From Ruminococcaceae bacterium UBA1236 (GTDB lineage Bacteria; Bacillota; Clostridia; Oscillospirales; Acutalibacteraceae): a DNA stretch of 14,013 nucleotides. Positions 1-8,894 of the stretch are shown here, one piece after another. Below the pieces are notes generated by a model, which was not told the DNA's origin, did not search any database, and was given only the letters and a program-made list of their open reading frames with translations. The position numbers and the translations under genes are program-made. Within the stretch, counting starts at the first letter, position 1. Each line of letters starts with the position of its first letter. Location: contig DBWO01000007.1 of assembly GCA_002309055.1 (NCBI GenBank), forward strand, positions 8,894 through 22,906. The letters run 5' to 3'.

Positions 1-350
1 GGAATTTCGGTGTGTTCATCAATCTTGTTGTGGCAGAGCGTGCATTCCCGGTGCTTTTCACCCGCTTCTTCGCAGGCGGCCTCTTTGTCAATAACCCACT
101 CGTAATTGTGATCGAGAGCGGGGATTTCGGTGTGTTCATCAATCTTATTGTGGCAGAGCGTGCATTCCCGGTGCTTTTCGCCTGCCGCCGCACAGGTGGC
201 TTCGCTGTCGATAACCCACTCGTAATTGTGATCGAGAGCGGGAATCACGGTGTTCTCGTCTGTTTTCGCGTGGCACACGGTGCATTCTCTGTGCTTTTCG
301 CCCGCCGCTGCGCAGGTGGCCTCTCTGTCGGTAACCCACTCATAATTGTG
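1..350 (-). repeat. Tandem 120-bp coding repeats (40-residue Cys-pair units)
   Basis: Three head-to-tail units lie at 350-231, 230-111 and 110-1, read on the minus strand; the last is cut by the window edge. Each encodes HNYEWV, then an acidic or basic pair, EA(T/A)C, GEKHREC, a second Cys three residues later (CT(V/L)CH), and usually ends in IPALD. The two leftmost units are nearly identical in DNA, and the third differs mainly in its first half. A more diverged 37-residue unit (HDWDTI, TCLEG, CKTC) lies just upstream at residues 443-479. Each unit has one Cys followed 11 residues later by a CxxC pair and nearby His, which suggests structural metal binding or disulfides. Confidence 0.9.
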
Positions 351-1787
351 CTCGCCCTGAATAACGGATTTGTCATATTTGGAGCAAGTCTTGCAGATTC
401 TTACGGTCTCGATGCCTTCAAGGCAGGTGCCTTCGCCCTCTTTTATTGTATCCCAGTCGTGCGATGAGCAGAAGGTGAATGTTTCGGTATGATTTGCGAA
501 GGTATCCTCATAAAATACGGTCTGATTGCTCGTTGTAACATAAACCGTGCCGTCAATCTGCTTGAGGCCGAGCACTCTGTAAAATTTATCGGGGAAGAGA
601 TTGGCGCTCGGGGTGAAAACAACGGTGTCGGAGCCCGTTGCGGTGTCGTAAGCGTGAACATTTGAAGGCGTGTTGTAAAGGATTGTGCTGCCCATGGCGA
701 TAATCTTGGGAAGGACGGGATAGGCATATACAAGCAGTCCGTCGGGAACGGTGAACTTCTTGTCGATAAACACCTTTTCGGTCTCCGCGCCCGCGGGAGT
801 CCTCTGCACGATGGCGTATTTATCGCCGGCCGAGGCGGATTCCTTCACATAGTAGTAATTGCCGTCTATGAACACTATCTGGGCTTTGCTGTCCTTTGAG
901 AAATAATTCTCATACTTTGTTGAGGTAACGTTATGGTCAAAGTCCGTGGCGTTTTCGTGATTCGCGGAAAACTTTGAATAGGAAACCATAAAGTTCTCGT
1001 GGCTCACGTTGCCGGTAACATCCCATACGGGGTCATCCCACGAAACGTCGGTGTAGTAGGGCGTGCCGTCAAGGTAAACCTTGTTCCAGGCGTGAACGAG
1101 AGAATCGGAGCTCACATATTCGCTCTTTATTCCGAGCTCGCCGAGCATCCAGGAATAAGCGAAGGTGTAGCCGTCGCACACCGCTCTTCTTACGGCGAGA
1201 GCGCCGTAGGCGATGTATGAATCATCGGGCACGGTATGGTTGAGAACATTCCTGTTGTCATATTCGCAGTAAACAACAAGTCTGTCGTGAAGCAGAAGGC
1301 ATTTTTCGATATCCGAAAGGCCCGAATCCTTTACGCCGTAAATAAGCTTTTCAACAGCTTCCTCGCACTGCTTGTATTTCGCGAGGTTTGCGCTCGGGTT
1401 GCCCTTAAGATTAAGCTGAGCAATCATGCTGTGCGAGCTGGTGATAGAATATGCCTGTCTGCCGGCGAAGAGCTTGGGGTCCGTCTGAAGCATATTCTTT
1501 AAAACTGCCTTGTTGGAGTCGTTGCTGGGTATACCGAGGTCATAGAGGTAAATGGGGATGCTGTCGGTAGCCGCCTGCACCTTCTCGTTATAAAGCGCAT
1601 CAAACATTCTCTGCCTGACGGCTTCCCAGTCATACTCATCCTGCGGGGTGATTGCGGATTCGCCGTAAGCTATGCTTGATGCGTCCGCTTTTTCTCCCGA
1701 GGCGGAAAACGCCTCAAGGGTGAAGCCCGGCAGAATCATCACCGTGCAAAGTAAAACCGCAACAACTGCGCTGAGTAATTTCTTCAT
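1..1787 (-). CDS. Secreted transglutaminase-like protein with C-terminal Cys-pair repeats (3' end outside window)
   Basis: 595 codons are visible, read leftward; no stop is reached, so the gene is partial. The start is the ATG at 1787-1785, with AAGGAG 9 nt upstream. Residues 1-29 form a signal peptide (MKKLL, then a hydrophobic core ending AFSA). Residues about 160-255 are a transglutaminase-like (cysteine protease fold) domain with a complete triad: Cys204 in AVCDGYT, His232 in VHAWNKV and Asp247 in YYTDVSWDDP. From about 300 to 435 is a beta-rich region with YYYV and GTVYV strands, possibly a cell-surface propeller-like segment. From 443 on come Cys-pair repeats: one degenerate unit, then three 40-residue units. 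Such repeats are common in Clostridia surface proteins; their role here (cell-wall or metal binding) is inference. Family knowledge suggests an extracellular protease, peptidoglycan-linked enzyme or cross-linker; the substrate is unknown. It is divergent from addB and probably unrelated to it. Confidence 0.85.
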   Translation of the reverse strand, partial: MKKLLSAVVAVLLCTVMILPGFTLEAFSASGEKADASSIAYGESAITPQDEYDWEAVRQRMFDALYNEKVQAATDSIPIYLYDLGIPSNDSNKAVLKNMLQTDPKLFAGRQAYSITSSHSMIAQLNLKGNPSANLAKYKQCEEAVEKLIYGVKDSGLSDIEKCLLLHDRLVVYCEYDNRNVLNHTVPDDSYIAYGALAVRRAVCDGYTFAYSWMLGELGIKSEYVSSDSLVHAWNKVYLDGTPYYTDVSWDDPVWDVTGNVSHENFMVSYSKFSANHENATDFDHNVTSTKYENYFSKDSKAQIVFIDGNYYYVKESASAGDKYAIVQRTPAGAETEKVFIDKKFTVPDGLLVYAYPVLPKIIAMGSTILYNTPSNVHAYDTATGSDTVVFTPSANLFPDKFYRVLGLKQIDGTVYVTTSNQTVFYEDTFANHTETFTFCSSHDWDTIKEGEGTCLEGIETVRICKTCSKYDKSVIQGEHNYEWVTDREATCAAAGEKHRECTVCHAKTDENTVIPALDHNYEWVIDSEATCAAAGEKHRECTLCHNKIDEHTEIPALDHNYEWVIDKEAACEEAGEKHRECTLCHNKIDEHTEI

Positions 1788-1848
1788 TTTTTCACGCTCC
1801 TTGCTTTCTGAAAAACTTTGGGTTTAAAAACGGTCATAGTTATACATT

Positions 1849-1881
1849 ATTATATTATCACAAAAATATGTATAAACTCAA
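1849..1881 (-). promoter_or_regulatory. Candidate promoter for the transglutaminase-like gene
   Basis: On the minus strand a -35-like TTGAGT (1881-1876) is followed after 18 bp by TAATAT (1857-1852). A perfect TATAAT overlaps it at 1854-1849 but gives a 21-bp spacer. Predicted transcription would start near 1845, leaving a leader of about 58 nt. The assignment rests only on consensus match and position. Confidence 0.5.
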
Positions 1882-1913
1882 TAGTTTTTTTAAATGGTTT
1901 TGACAAAATTCAA

Positions 1914-1942
1914 TTGCTATGAGGCTCCGCATAGTATATAAT
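1914..1942 (+). promoter_or_regulatory. Candidate sigma-A promoter for addBA
   Basis: TTGCTA (1914-1919) is separated by exactly 17 bp from a perfect TATAAT (1937-1942), 32 bp before the addB start. A better -35 word, TTGACA at 1900-1905, lies too far upstream (31 bp) to pair with this -10. The region is back to back with the candidate leftward promoter at 1849-1881, so the two units could share regulation. Confidence 0.6.
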
Positions 1943-1974
1943 AATAAAAGACACACGGAAACGGATGTGATGAG

Positions 1975-4900
1975 ATGCTTCAGTTTATAACCGGCCCGTC
2001 GGGCACGGGCAAATCGAAAAGAATAAGAGACAGGATAAAAAGCCTCGTTGAAAGCGGGGAGGATAAGCTCACCCTTATTGTGCCCGAGCAGTTTTCCTTC
2101 ACCTGTCACAAGGATATGCTCGCTCTCGTGGGCGCGCGCGATATGCAGAAAATCGATGTGCTCCCCTTCACAAAGCTGAGCGAGAAGCTCATAGGCAGGC
2201 CCGCGCTTTACGAAAGGCGCCGCCTGAGCGACACATCCGCCTGCGTGCTGATGAGCCTCGCGCTTAAAAAGGTGAAGGACGATCTTGTGATTTACGGCAG
2301 AACGGCGGGCAGGCCCTCAAGCGTAAAGGAGTTTCTCTCGCTCTCGGGCGAGCTCAAGCAGAATCTCATAACCCCGGATATGCTCACCGCGGCGGCGGAA
2401 AAAATGAGCCCCTGTCTTTTAAAAGCGAAGCTCACCGACATCGCACTTATAATGAAAACATATAACGAAAAGGTCGAGGGCGGCTACTTTGACCCCGAGG
2501 ACCTCATGACGGAGCTTGCGGGGTGCGAAGGGCTTGACGCCTATATGAACGGCCGCTATGTGTTCATTGACTCCTTCAGGGGCTTTACGGCGGGCGAATA
2601 CGCCGTGATAGAGCGCATGCTTGTTTCGGCGAAAGAGGTCTGCGTGGCCCTTTGCTCCGACGGCCCTGACGGCGAAAACGACATCACCGATTTCTTCGCG
2701 AAAACCAAGAATACCGCCTCGCGTATTTCGCGCCTCGCAGAGAAAAACGGAATAGAAAAAGCGGAAGATATCGCGCTTAAGGCGGAGGATTCGGAGCGTG
2801 TTCTGCCCGAATTCAGGCACCTTGAAAAGGTTCTGCGCTCACCCGTACCGGCCGTGTTTGAAGGGGAATGCGGAGCAATCACGCTCTGCAAGGCGTCAAA
2901 CACCTATCTTGAGTGCGAATATGTCGCCGCGACAATCAAAAAGCTGATAAGGGAGCAGGGTATGCGCCGCAGGGATATCGCCGTTATCGCGCGCAATATC
3001 GAGCCCTACCGCGTTCCCCTGACCTCGGCTCTGAAAAAATACGGCATCAGAATATTTGAGGACTACCGCAAGGCGGTGGACGTTTCACCCGTTATGAATC
3101 TTGTGAGCGCCGCCGTGAGAGCGTGCGCCGACTCGCTCGGCAACGAGTCGCTTATGCGATATATAAAAACGGGCCTCACGGGGCTTGACACGCAGGAGAT
3201 TTCCCTGCTTGAAAACTACTGCTACACCTGGCAGATAAGCGGCAAAAAGTGGCTCAGCGACTGGACTCAGAACCCCGACGGCTTCACCGACCCCGAATAT
3301 ACGGATGAGGCGGCGCTTAAGGAGCAGCTCGATGAACTGAACGCCCTTCGCGTTAAGGTTATCACTCCGGTAAACGCGCTCAAAGAAACTCTTTCGGGCG
3401 GAATTAACGGCAGAGAGGCGGCCGCAGCTGTCTGGAAATTCATAAGCGGCATAAAGCTTTCGGAGAATGTAAAGGCCGCGGCCTCCCGCCTTGTTGAGGA
3501 CGGCGAGGAAGGCGCCGTGCTCGAAATGAGAAGGACCTGGAAGCTGCTTGCCGATATGCTCGACGAACTTGCAGCTCTGCTTGAAAACGAAAAGGTGACC
3601 GCATCGTCGCTCGCCGATATAATCGACCTTATGCTCTCGTGCAAAACGGTCGGAAGCATACCGCAGGGGCTTGACGACATCACAATCGGCTCGGCGGACA
3701 GAATAAGGCTTTCATCCCCCCGCGCGGTGTTTGTGATAGGAGCAAACGAGGGCGTTTTCCCGCCCGATGTGCGCCTCGTTTCATCACTCACGCTCAAAGA
3801 CAGGAAAAGACTCGAGGAATTCGATATAAACCTCAGCGACTCGGGCGAATGGCGCATCGCGGAGGAAAATCTCATTGCCTACAGCGCCCTTTGCGCCGCG
3901 CGCGAAAAGCTGTATGTCACCTGCGCCTGCGCGGGCAGGAGCAGCAATGAGCTGGTGCCGGGCGAATTCTACAAGAAAATAAAGGACTGCTTCCCCCTTT
4001 GCGCGGAGCTTGACGCGGGCTCTCTGGGCGGCGAATACTACTCCGAGAGCAAACAGCCGGCGTTTGAGCAGTTTGCCGCGAGCGCGCCGGGAGAATTCAG
4101 GGAAACGATGCAGGAATATTTCACCGCGGACAGCGATTATTCCGGCAGAATAGTCTCTCTGCAGAGGGCTCACGGCGGCAGGGATTTCAGCATAATGAAC
4201 CCGGACATCGCCGGCGGGCTTTTCGGCAGGACTATGTTTATCTCGCCCTCGAAAATCGAGCAGTACTATAAATGCGCGTTTTCATATTTCTGCAAATACG
4301 GCATCAAGGCCGTGCCGCGCAGGCAGGCGGATTTTGACCCGATTCAGATAGGCAACGTCTCTCACAAGGTGCTCGAGGTTCTTCTTAAGGAAAATACGCG
4401 CGATGAGCTTATGTCGATGAGCTCAGAGGTTCTGCGAAGCAAAATCGGCGCGATTATGGACGACTATTATGTAACGGTGCTAGGCAATCCCGATGACAAG
4501 CGCCTTGAATACCTTTACTCAAGGATAGGCGACAGCCTGTTTGAGGTGGCAAAGAGGCTGATTTACGAGTTTTCCGTGAGCAGCTTCACGCCCGTTGATT
4601 TTGAGCTTCAGGTGGGGCCGGACGGCGAGGTGCCGCCCTACAGGCCCGAGGGCTCGGAAAACCTGAATATCATAGGAAAAATTGACAGGGTCGATATATG
4701 CGAGGACGGCGGCAACACCTATGTGCGCATTGTGGACTATAAGACGGGCGGCAAGGAATTCAGCATAAACAAGGCCGTTTACGGGCTTGACCTTCAGATG
4801 CTCGTTTATCTCTTTACCCTGTGGCAGAACGGCGGCGCGAAATACGGCGAAAACATTGTGCCCGCCGGCATACTCTATTTCAGGGCGAACGCCGACGCGG

Positions 4901-5346
4901 TCCCGGTCAAACTCGGCGCATCCGAGGAAGAAATAGAAACGGCAAGGATAAAAAGCGGCAAAATGGCCGGTATGGTGCTCAAGGACGAGCACGTTATGAA
5001 TCTGATGGAAAAGGGCGCCCCGGGAATCATTCTGCCCGCGGGAGTCGGCAGTAAATCCTTCACAGGCACATCAATCAATCTCAAAGGCTTTGCCGCGCTC
5101 AAAAAGCGCACCGATAAGCTCATCAATGAAATGGCGTCGCTGCTCAGAAGCGGCAGTATAGGGGCAACGCCCTGCCCCACGGCGGATTTGTCAAACTACG
5201 ATTCGCCGTGCAGATACTGCGATTTCAGGTGCGTCTGCGGCTATGAGGAGGATATTCCCGTAAGGGCTCTGCCGAAGGAGAATAAAGACGAAATAATCGA
5301 AAATCTCGAGAACGGAGGTGACGGACTTGTCGATAAAGTGGAATGA
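1975..5346 (+). CDS. addB: ATP-dependent helicase/nuclease AddAB, subunit B
   Basis: 1123 residues, close to the usual length of about 1160. AddB partners AddA in the cytoplasmic end-processing complex that unwinds and resects double-strand breaks, pauses at Chi and feeds RecA. The start is MLQFITGPSGTGKS, with Walker A GPSGTGKS at residues 7-14 (Lys13). GANEGVFP (about 589-596) is a typical AddB helicase-like remnant. The C-terminal RecB-type nuclease shows IDRVD (Asp904) and DYKTG (Asp921, Lys923). The four Fe-S cluster cysteines are present: Cys767 in KCAFSYF, and Cys1079, Cys1082 and Cys1088 in a C-x2-C-x5-C pattern, with an extra Cys1086 inside. The ribosome binding site is weak (GTGAT just before the ATG at 1975), but no other start fits the conserved N-terminus. 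It overlaps addA by 20 nt, which indicates an operon with coupled translation. Confidence 0.97.
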   Translation: MLQFITGPSGTGKSKRIRDRIKSLVESGEDKLTLIVPEQFSFTCHKDMLALVGARDMQKIDVLPFTKLSEKLIGRPALYERRRLSDTSACVLMSLALKKVKDDLVIYGRTAGRPSSVKEFLSLSGELKQNLITPDMLTAAAEKMSPCLLKAKLTDIALIMKTYNEKVEGGYFDPEDLMTELAGCEGLDAYMNGRYVFIDSFRGFTAGEYAVIERMLVSAKEVCVALCSDGPDGENDITDFFAKTKNTASRISRLAEKNGIEKAEDIALKAEDSERVLPEFRHLEKVLRSPVPAVFEGECGAITLCKASNTYLECEYVAATIKKLIREQGMRRRDIAVIARNIEPYRVPLTSALKKYGIRIFEDYRKAVDVSPVMNLVSAAVRACADSLGNESLMRYIKTGLTGLDTQEISLLENYCYTWQISGKKWLSDWTQNPDGFTDPEYTDEAALKEQLDELNALRVKVITPVNALKETLSGGINGREAAAAVWKFISGIKLSENVKAAASRLVEDGEEGAVLEMRRTWKLLADMLDELAALLENEKVTASSLADIIDLMLSCKTVGSIPQGLDDITIGSADRIRLSSPRAVFVIGANEGVFPPDVRLVSSLTLKDRKRLEEFDINLSDSGEWRIAEENLIAYSALCAAREKLYVTCACAGRSSNELVPGEFYKKIKDCFPLCAELDAGSLGGEYYSESKQPAFEQFAASAPGEFRETMQEYFTADSDYSGRIVSLQRAHGGRDFSIMNPDIAGGLFGRTMFISPSKIEQYYKCAFSYFCKYGIKAVPRRQADFDPIQIGNVSHKVLEVLLKENTRDELMSMSSEVLRSKIGAIMDDYYVTVLGNPDDKRLEYLYSRIGDSLFEVAKRLIYEFSVSSFTPVDFELQVGPDGEVPPYRPEGSENLNIIGKIDRVDICEDGGNTYVRIVDYKTGGKEFSINKAVYGLDLQMLVYLFTLWQNGGAKYGENIVPAGILYFRANADAVPVKLGASEEEIETARIKSGKMAGMVLKDEHVMNLMEKGAPGIILPAGVGSKSFTGTSINLKGFAALKKRTDKLINEMASLLRSGSIGATPCPTADLSNYDSPCRYCDFRCVCGYEEDIPVRALPKENKDEIIENLENGGDGLVDKVE
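5314..5321 (+). promoter_or_regulatory. Strong ribosome binding site that fixes the addA start
   Basis: GGAGGTGA lies inside the end of addB, with GGAGG ending 8 nt before the TTG at 5327. The in-frame GTG at 5318 overlaps this site itself and could not use it. The next candidate downstream would cut into the conserved N-terminus. The TTG start is therefore preferred. Confidence 0.8.
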
Positions 5347-8300
5347 CGCTCAGAAACACGCCATAGAGGGCAGAGACGGCACCATGCTTGTCAGCGCCGC
5401 CGCGGGCTCCGGCAAGACCGCCGTGCTCGTTGAAAGAGTTATCCGCCGCCTTACGGAAGGCGAAAACCCCTGCGGGATTGAGGATCTGCTCATCGTCACC
5501 TTCACAAACGCCGCGGCAAACCAGATGAAGGAGAAAATAGTATCCGCCCTTCAGAAGAAAATCGCGGAGGACCCCTCAAACAAGGCGCTTCGCAAGGCGG
5601 TGTTTATGCTCCCCTACGCGAATATAAGCACGATAGACTCCTTCTGCAACGCGCTTGTAAGGGACAGTTATCACACGCTCGGCATTTCGCCCGATTTTCA
5701 GATACTTGACAACAGCAGGAAGGATATGCTCGAGCAGAAGGCGGTTATGGATGTCATAAACCGTTTTCACGCCGAGAGGGAGGAAGAATTCCGCTATCTC
5801 AACCGCCTGCTCAACAAATCCAGAAGCGACGAGGAAATTATCAAAACAGTCAAGAAGCTTTACACAATTTCAAGGGCGCACACCTTCCCGGGCGAGTATC
5901 TTGAAAACCTGCTGAAGGACTATGAGGAAGCTACGCCGGTAAGCGAAACCGCGCAGGGAAAACAGGCGCTTGAAGGCGCGAAGAAATACTGCGAAGGCGT
6001 GCTCGCCGTCGTTGACAGGTGCATTAATATATGCATGTCAAACCCCAATTGCGAAAACACCCTTGTCGTTTTTGAAGACGATAAAATCAAATTTGAGGGC
6101 CTGCTTGATAAGGTTTACACTCTTGAATGGGATACCGTGCACGAGGCGTTTTCGGGCCTTAAGCTCAAAGGTTTCACGAGCAAAAAGAAAATTGACCCCG
6201 ATCTCAAAGCGCTTTTGCAGTCGCTCAGAAATTATTCGACAAAAGACGCCTCAAATTCCGTATTCAAAAAGCTCGCTCTCTTCAGGTTTTCCGAAGAAGA
6301 TTACATGGAATCGACCCGGATAATCGCGCCCGCCGTGAAAACACTGATTGACACCGTTTTTGCCTACGGCGAAACCCTGCGCGCTTACAAGGACGAGATT
6401 AACTCCTACACCTTTGACGACATAATGCATTTTGCCCTCTCCCTGCTTGTCAGAAGCGAAAACGGAAAGCCCGTGAGGACGGAGCTTGCCGCGCAGCTGA
6501 GCGAAAACTACGAGGAAATCCTCGTGGACGAATATCAGGATGTAAACAAGGCGCAGGACAGCATCTTTGCCGCCCTTTCAAAGGATAACACCAACCGCTT
6601 TATGGTAGGCGACGTGAAGCAGAGCATTTACGGCTTCCGCAAGGCGATGCCGGAAATCTTCACCTCCATGAGAAAAGAAATGGCGGATTATGACGGCGTC
6701 ACCTACCCCGCGAGAGTTGACCTTTCCGCAAACTACCGCTCGAGAAAGGGCGTAACCGACACGGTCAATTTCATCTTTTCCCAGCTTATGACCGAGCAGA
6801 CGGGCGGCGTTGACTATGATGAGAGGGAAAAGCTCATCCCCGAAGCGAAATACCCCGAATCAGACGAGCCCTGCACGGAGGTTTATCTGCTCGAAACAGA
6901 TGAGAAGGACGCTCAGGCGGCATTTGCCGCAAACTATATCAGAAACGCCGTTGAAAACGAAATGCAGATATCTGACGGCGAGAAAATGCGCCCCGCGAGA
7001 TACGGCGACTTCTGCATTCTCGCCAGGGACAATAAATCCGCGAAAACTTTCAGCGAAGTTTTCAGAAACGCGCGCGTGCCCCTGATAGTTGACGCCGGCA
7101 GCAACCTGCTTGAAACGCCCGAGGTCAGCTTCCTTGTGTCGCTGCTGAAAGTGATTGACAACCCCCTGCTCGACGTGCCCCTCACCGCCGTTATGCTTTC
7201 GCCCGTTTACGGCTTCACAACGGACGAAATAAGCGAAATGCGCATAGGCCTGAGGAAGGGCTCAATCTACCGCTGTCTTTGCAAGAGCGCGGAATCGGGC
7301 AGCGAAAAGGCCGCAAAATTTATAAAGGAGCTCGAAAAGCTCAGGCGCATAGCGGTCAATCTGCCCGCGAGCGAATTCACCGAGAGAATAATTGAGGAAA
7401 CGGGCTACAGGGCGATAGTTTCCGCTATGGAAAACAGCGAAAACCGCCTCGCCTTCGTCGAGAAATTCCTGGGTCTTGCGCAAAGCTATGAGTCAAGCGG
7501 AGTAAAGGGCATTTCCGCCTTTGTGAGATTCCTTGACAGCGCCGGGCAAAACGGCACATCCATTGAGGTGAGCTCAAACCTCACCGATATTTCAGACGCC
7601 GTGACGATGTCCACCATACATAAGAGCAAGGGCCTTGAATACCCGGTTGTTTTGCTTTGCAGATGCGAAAAGGAATATAACAACCAGAGCACTAAGGACC
7701 GCCTGATTGTGGCGGAAAACAGCGGCATAGGCCTCAAATACTCTCTGGACGGCGTCACAAGCGAAAACTTCCGCAGGGAGTGCGTTGAAAACGAAATAAA
7801 GCTCAAAGAGAGGTCGGAGGAGCTCAGAGTGCTTTACGTCGCTCTCACCAGAGCAAAGGAAAAGCTCATCATAACGGCATCGGATAAAGACTGGACGAGT
7901 GCCCTTAAAAAAAGCGCCGGCTGCGTTGCGCAGGGCATTAACCCCTCCCCCGTCGCGGTTGCCGGAATGAACAGTTATTCGCAGGTTATCCTCACCGCAC
8001 TGCTCAAGCACCCGGACGCTCACGTTCTGAGAAATCTCGTTAATATGAGCCCCTCCGTCTGCGAAAAGTGCGACAGCAGAATCATTTTTGAAATCCTGAA
8101 GGACAGCCCCGAAGACGAGGGCACCTATGAAGCGCCGCAGGAGCATTTTGAGGCGGATCCCGCTCTGCTCTCGCGCGTAAGCGAAAAGCTCGCCTACGCC
8201 TATCCCTATGATGAGCTCGGCAATGTTATAGCCAAACGCATCGCCTCCGACTTTGAGGACGAGGGCTTCGATATGACCTATTTTGCCTCCGAGGTGCCGG

Positions 8301-8842
8301 GCTTTGTCAGCAAAGGCGGCCTCACCCCCGCTCAGAAGGGCACGGCGACCCACCGCTTCATGCAGTACGCCGATTACCGCAAGGCGGCGAAAGACCCCGG
8401 GAGCGAGCTTGAGCGGCTCGTCAGCGAATACCTGCTCACGCCCGAAGAGGCGGCAGGTGTTGACAGGGACAGCATCAGAAAATTCTTCACCTCCTCGATT
8501 GCGGACAGAATTTTCGCCCTGCCCGAAGACAAAGTTTTCAAGGAATACGCCTTCACGGTGTCCCTTCCCCTTTCCGAAGTTTATCCCGGTATCTCCGGTG
8601 ATACGGCAAAGGACGAGGTGATTATCATTGAGGGCGTTGCGGACCTCGCTTTCATTGAGGACGGCAAACTCGTGATTGTTGACTATAAGACGGACAGAGC
8701 GAATTCCCTCGCCGAGCTCGCCGTGAGATACGCCCCGCAGCTCACAACCTACCGCAAGTGCCTCTCGCAGGCCTTCGGTATGGAGGTTAAGGAAACGCTG
8801 ATTTATTCATTCCGCCTCGGCGCGCAGATAGAGATAAAATAA
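5327..8842 (+). CDS. addA: ATP-dependent helicase/nuclease AddAB, subunit A
   Basis: 1171 residues from the TTG at 5327 (family about 1200-1230). AddA is the UvrD/Rep-type (SF1A) 3'-5' helicase motor plus a RecB-family nuclease in the AddAB repair complex. Motifs in order: QKHAIEG (Q motif, residues 9-15); Walker A AAAGSGKT with Lys30; Walker B LVDEYQD (Asp401-Asp405); GDVKQSIYGFR (428-438); ANYRS; STIHKSKGLEY (762-772); LYVALTRAKEKL (836-847). The C-terminal nuclease has GTATHRFMQY and VDYKTD (Asp1119, Lys1121). All helicase and nuclease residues I can check are present, so the enzyme should be active. An upstream GTG (5318) would add three residues but lacks a usable ribosome binding site. 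The gene starts inside addB and probably depends on translational coupling. No clear terminator follows; the next gene has its own promoter. Confidence 0.97.
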   Translation: MSIKWNDAQKHAIEGRDGTMLVSAAAGSGKTAVLVERVIRRLTEGENPCGIEDLLIVTFTNAAANQMKEKIVSALQKKIAEDPSNKALRKAVFMLPYANISTIDSFCNALVRDSYHTLGISPDFQILDNSRKDMLEQKAVMDVINRFHAEREEEFRYLNRLLNKSRSDEEIIKTVKKLYTISRAHTFPGEYLENLLKDYEEATPVSETAQGKQALEGAKKYCEGVLAVVDRCINICMSNPNCENTLVVFEDDKIKFEGLLDKVYTLEWDTVHEAFSGLKLKGFTSKKKIDPDLKALLQSLRNYSTKDASNSVFKKLALFRFSEEDYMESTRIIAPAVKTLIDTVFAYGETLRAYKDEINSYTFDDIMHFALSLLVRSENGKPVRTELAAQLSENYEEILVDEYQDVNKAQDSIFAALSKDNTNRFMVGDVKQSIYGFRKAMPEIFTSMRKEMADYDGVTYPARVDLSANYRSRKGVTDTVNFIFSQLMTEQTGGVDYDEREKLIPEAKYPESDEPCTEVYLLETDEKDAQAAFAANYIRNAVENEMQISDGEKMRPARYGDFCILARDNKSAKTFSEVFRNARVPLIVDAGSNLLETPEVSFLVSLLKVIDNPLLDVPLTAVMLSPVYGFTTDEISEMRIGLRKGSIYRCLCKSAESGSEKAAKFIKELEKLRRIAVNLPASEFTERIIEETGYRAIVSAMENSENRLAFVEKFLGLAQSYESSGVKGISAFVRFLDSAGQNGTSIEVSSNLTDISDAVTMSTIHKSKGLEYPVVLLCRCEKEYNNQSTKDRLIVAENSGIGLKYSLDGVTSENFRRECVENEIKLKERSEELRVLYVALTRAKEKLIITASDKDWTSALKKSAGCVAQGINPSPVAVAGMNSYSQVILTALLKHPDAHVLRNLVNMSPSVCEKCDSRIIFEILKDSPEDEGTYEAPQEHFEADPALLSRVSEKLAYAYPYDELGNVIAKRIASDFEDEGFDMTYFASEVPGFVSKGGLTPAQKGTATHRFMQYADYRKAAKDPGSELERLVSEYLLTPEEAAGVDRDSIRKFFTSSIADRIFALPEDKVFKEYAFTVSLPLSEVYPGISGDTAKDEVIIIEGVADLAFIEDGKLVIVDYKTDRANSLAELAVRYAPQLTTYRKCLSQAFGMEVKETLIYSFRLGAQIEIK

Positions 8843-8865
8843 TTGTTTTATTTGCGATGAAAATA

Positions 8866-8874
8866 TGCTATAAT
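8866..8874 (+). promoter_or_regulatory. Extended -10 promoter for the CDF/phosphoesterase unit
   Basis: TGC directly precedes a perfect TATAAT (8869-8874), the TGnTATAAT extended -10 form, which can work with a poor -35; the bases 17-18 bp upstream are only T-rich. It lies in the 52-bp gap after addA. A start near 8881 would leave a leader of only about 14 nt before the ATG at 8895, carrying GGTGAT (8884-8889) as the ribosome binding site. Confidence 0.55.
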
Positions 8875-8894
8875 TGTTTTTATGGTGATGAATA

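Noticed and set aside
1..350. Possible CRISPR array
   Set aside because: The 120-bp units are contiguous with no spacers, and they are in frame within a signal-peptide-bearing protein.
12..467. 151-codon plus-strand frame with internal repeats
   Set aside because: It is the complement of the 120-bp repeats of the transglutaminase-like gene; its repetitive look comes from that array.
1900..1905. Perfect TTGACA as the -35 of addB
   Set aside because: The nearest good -10 (TATAAT at 1937) is 31 bp away. TTGCTA at 1914 has the correct 17-bp spacing.
7592..8353. 253-codon open frame on the minus strand
   Set aside because: It lies entirely opposite addA, whose helicase and nuclease motifs are unambiguous in this stretch. 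High GC coding sequence commonly leaves long antisense frames open.
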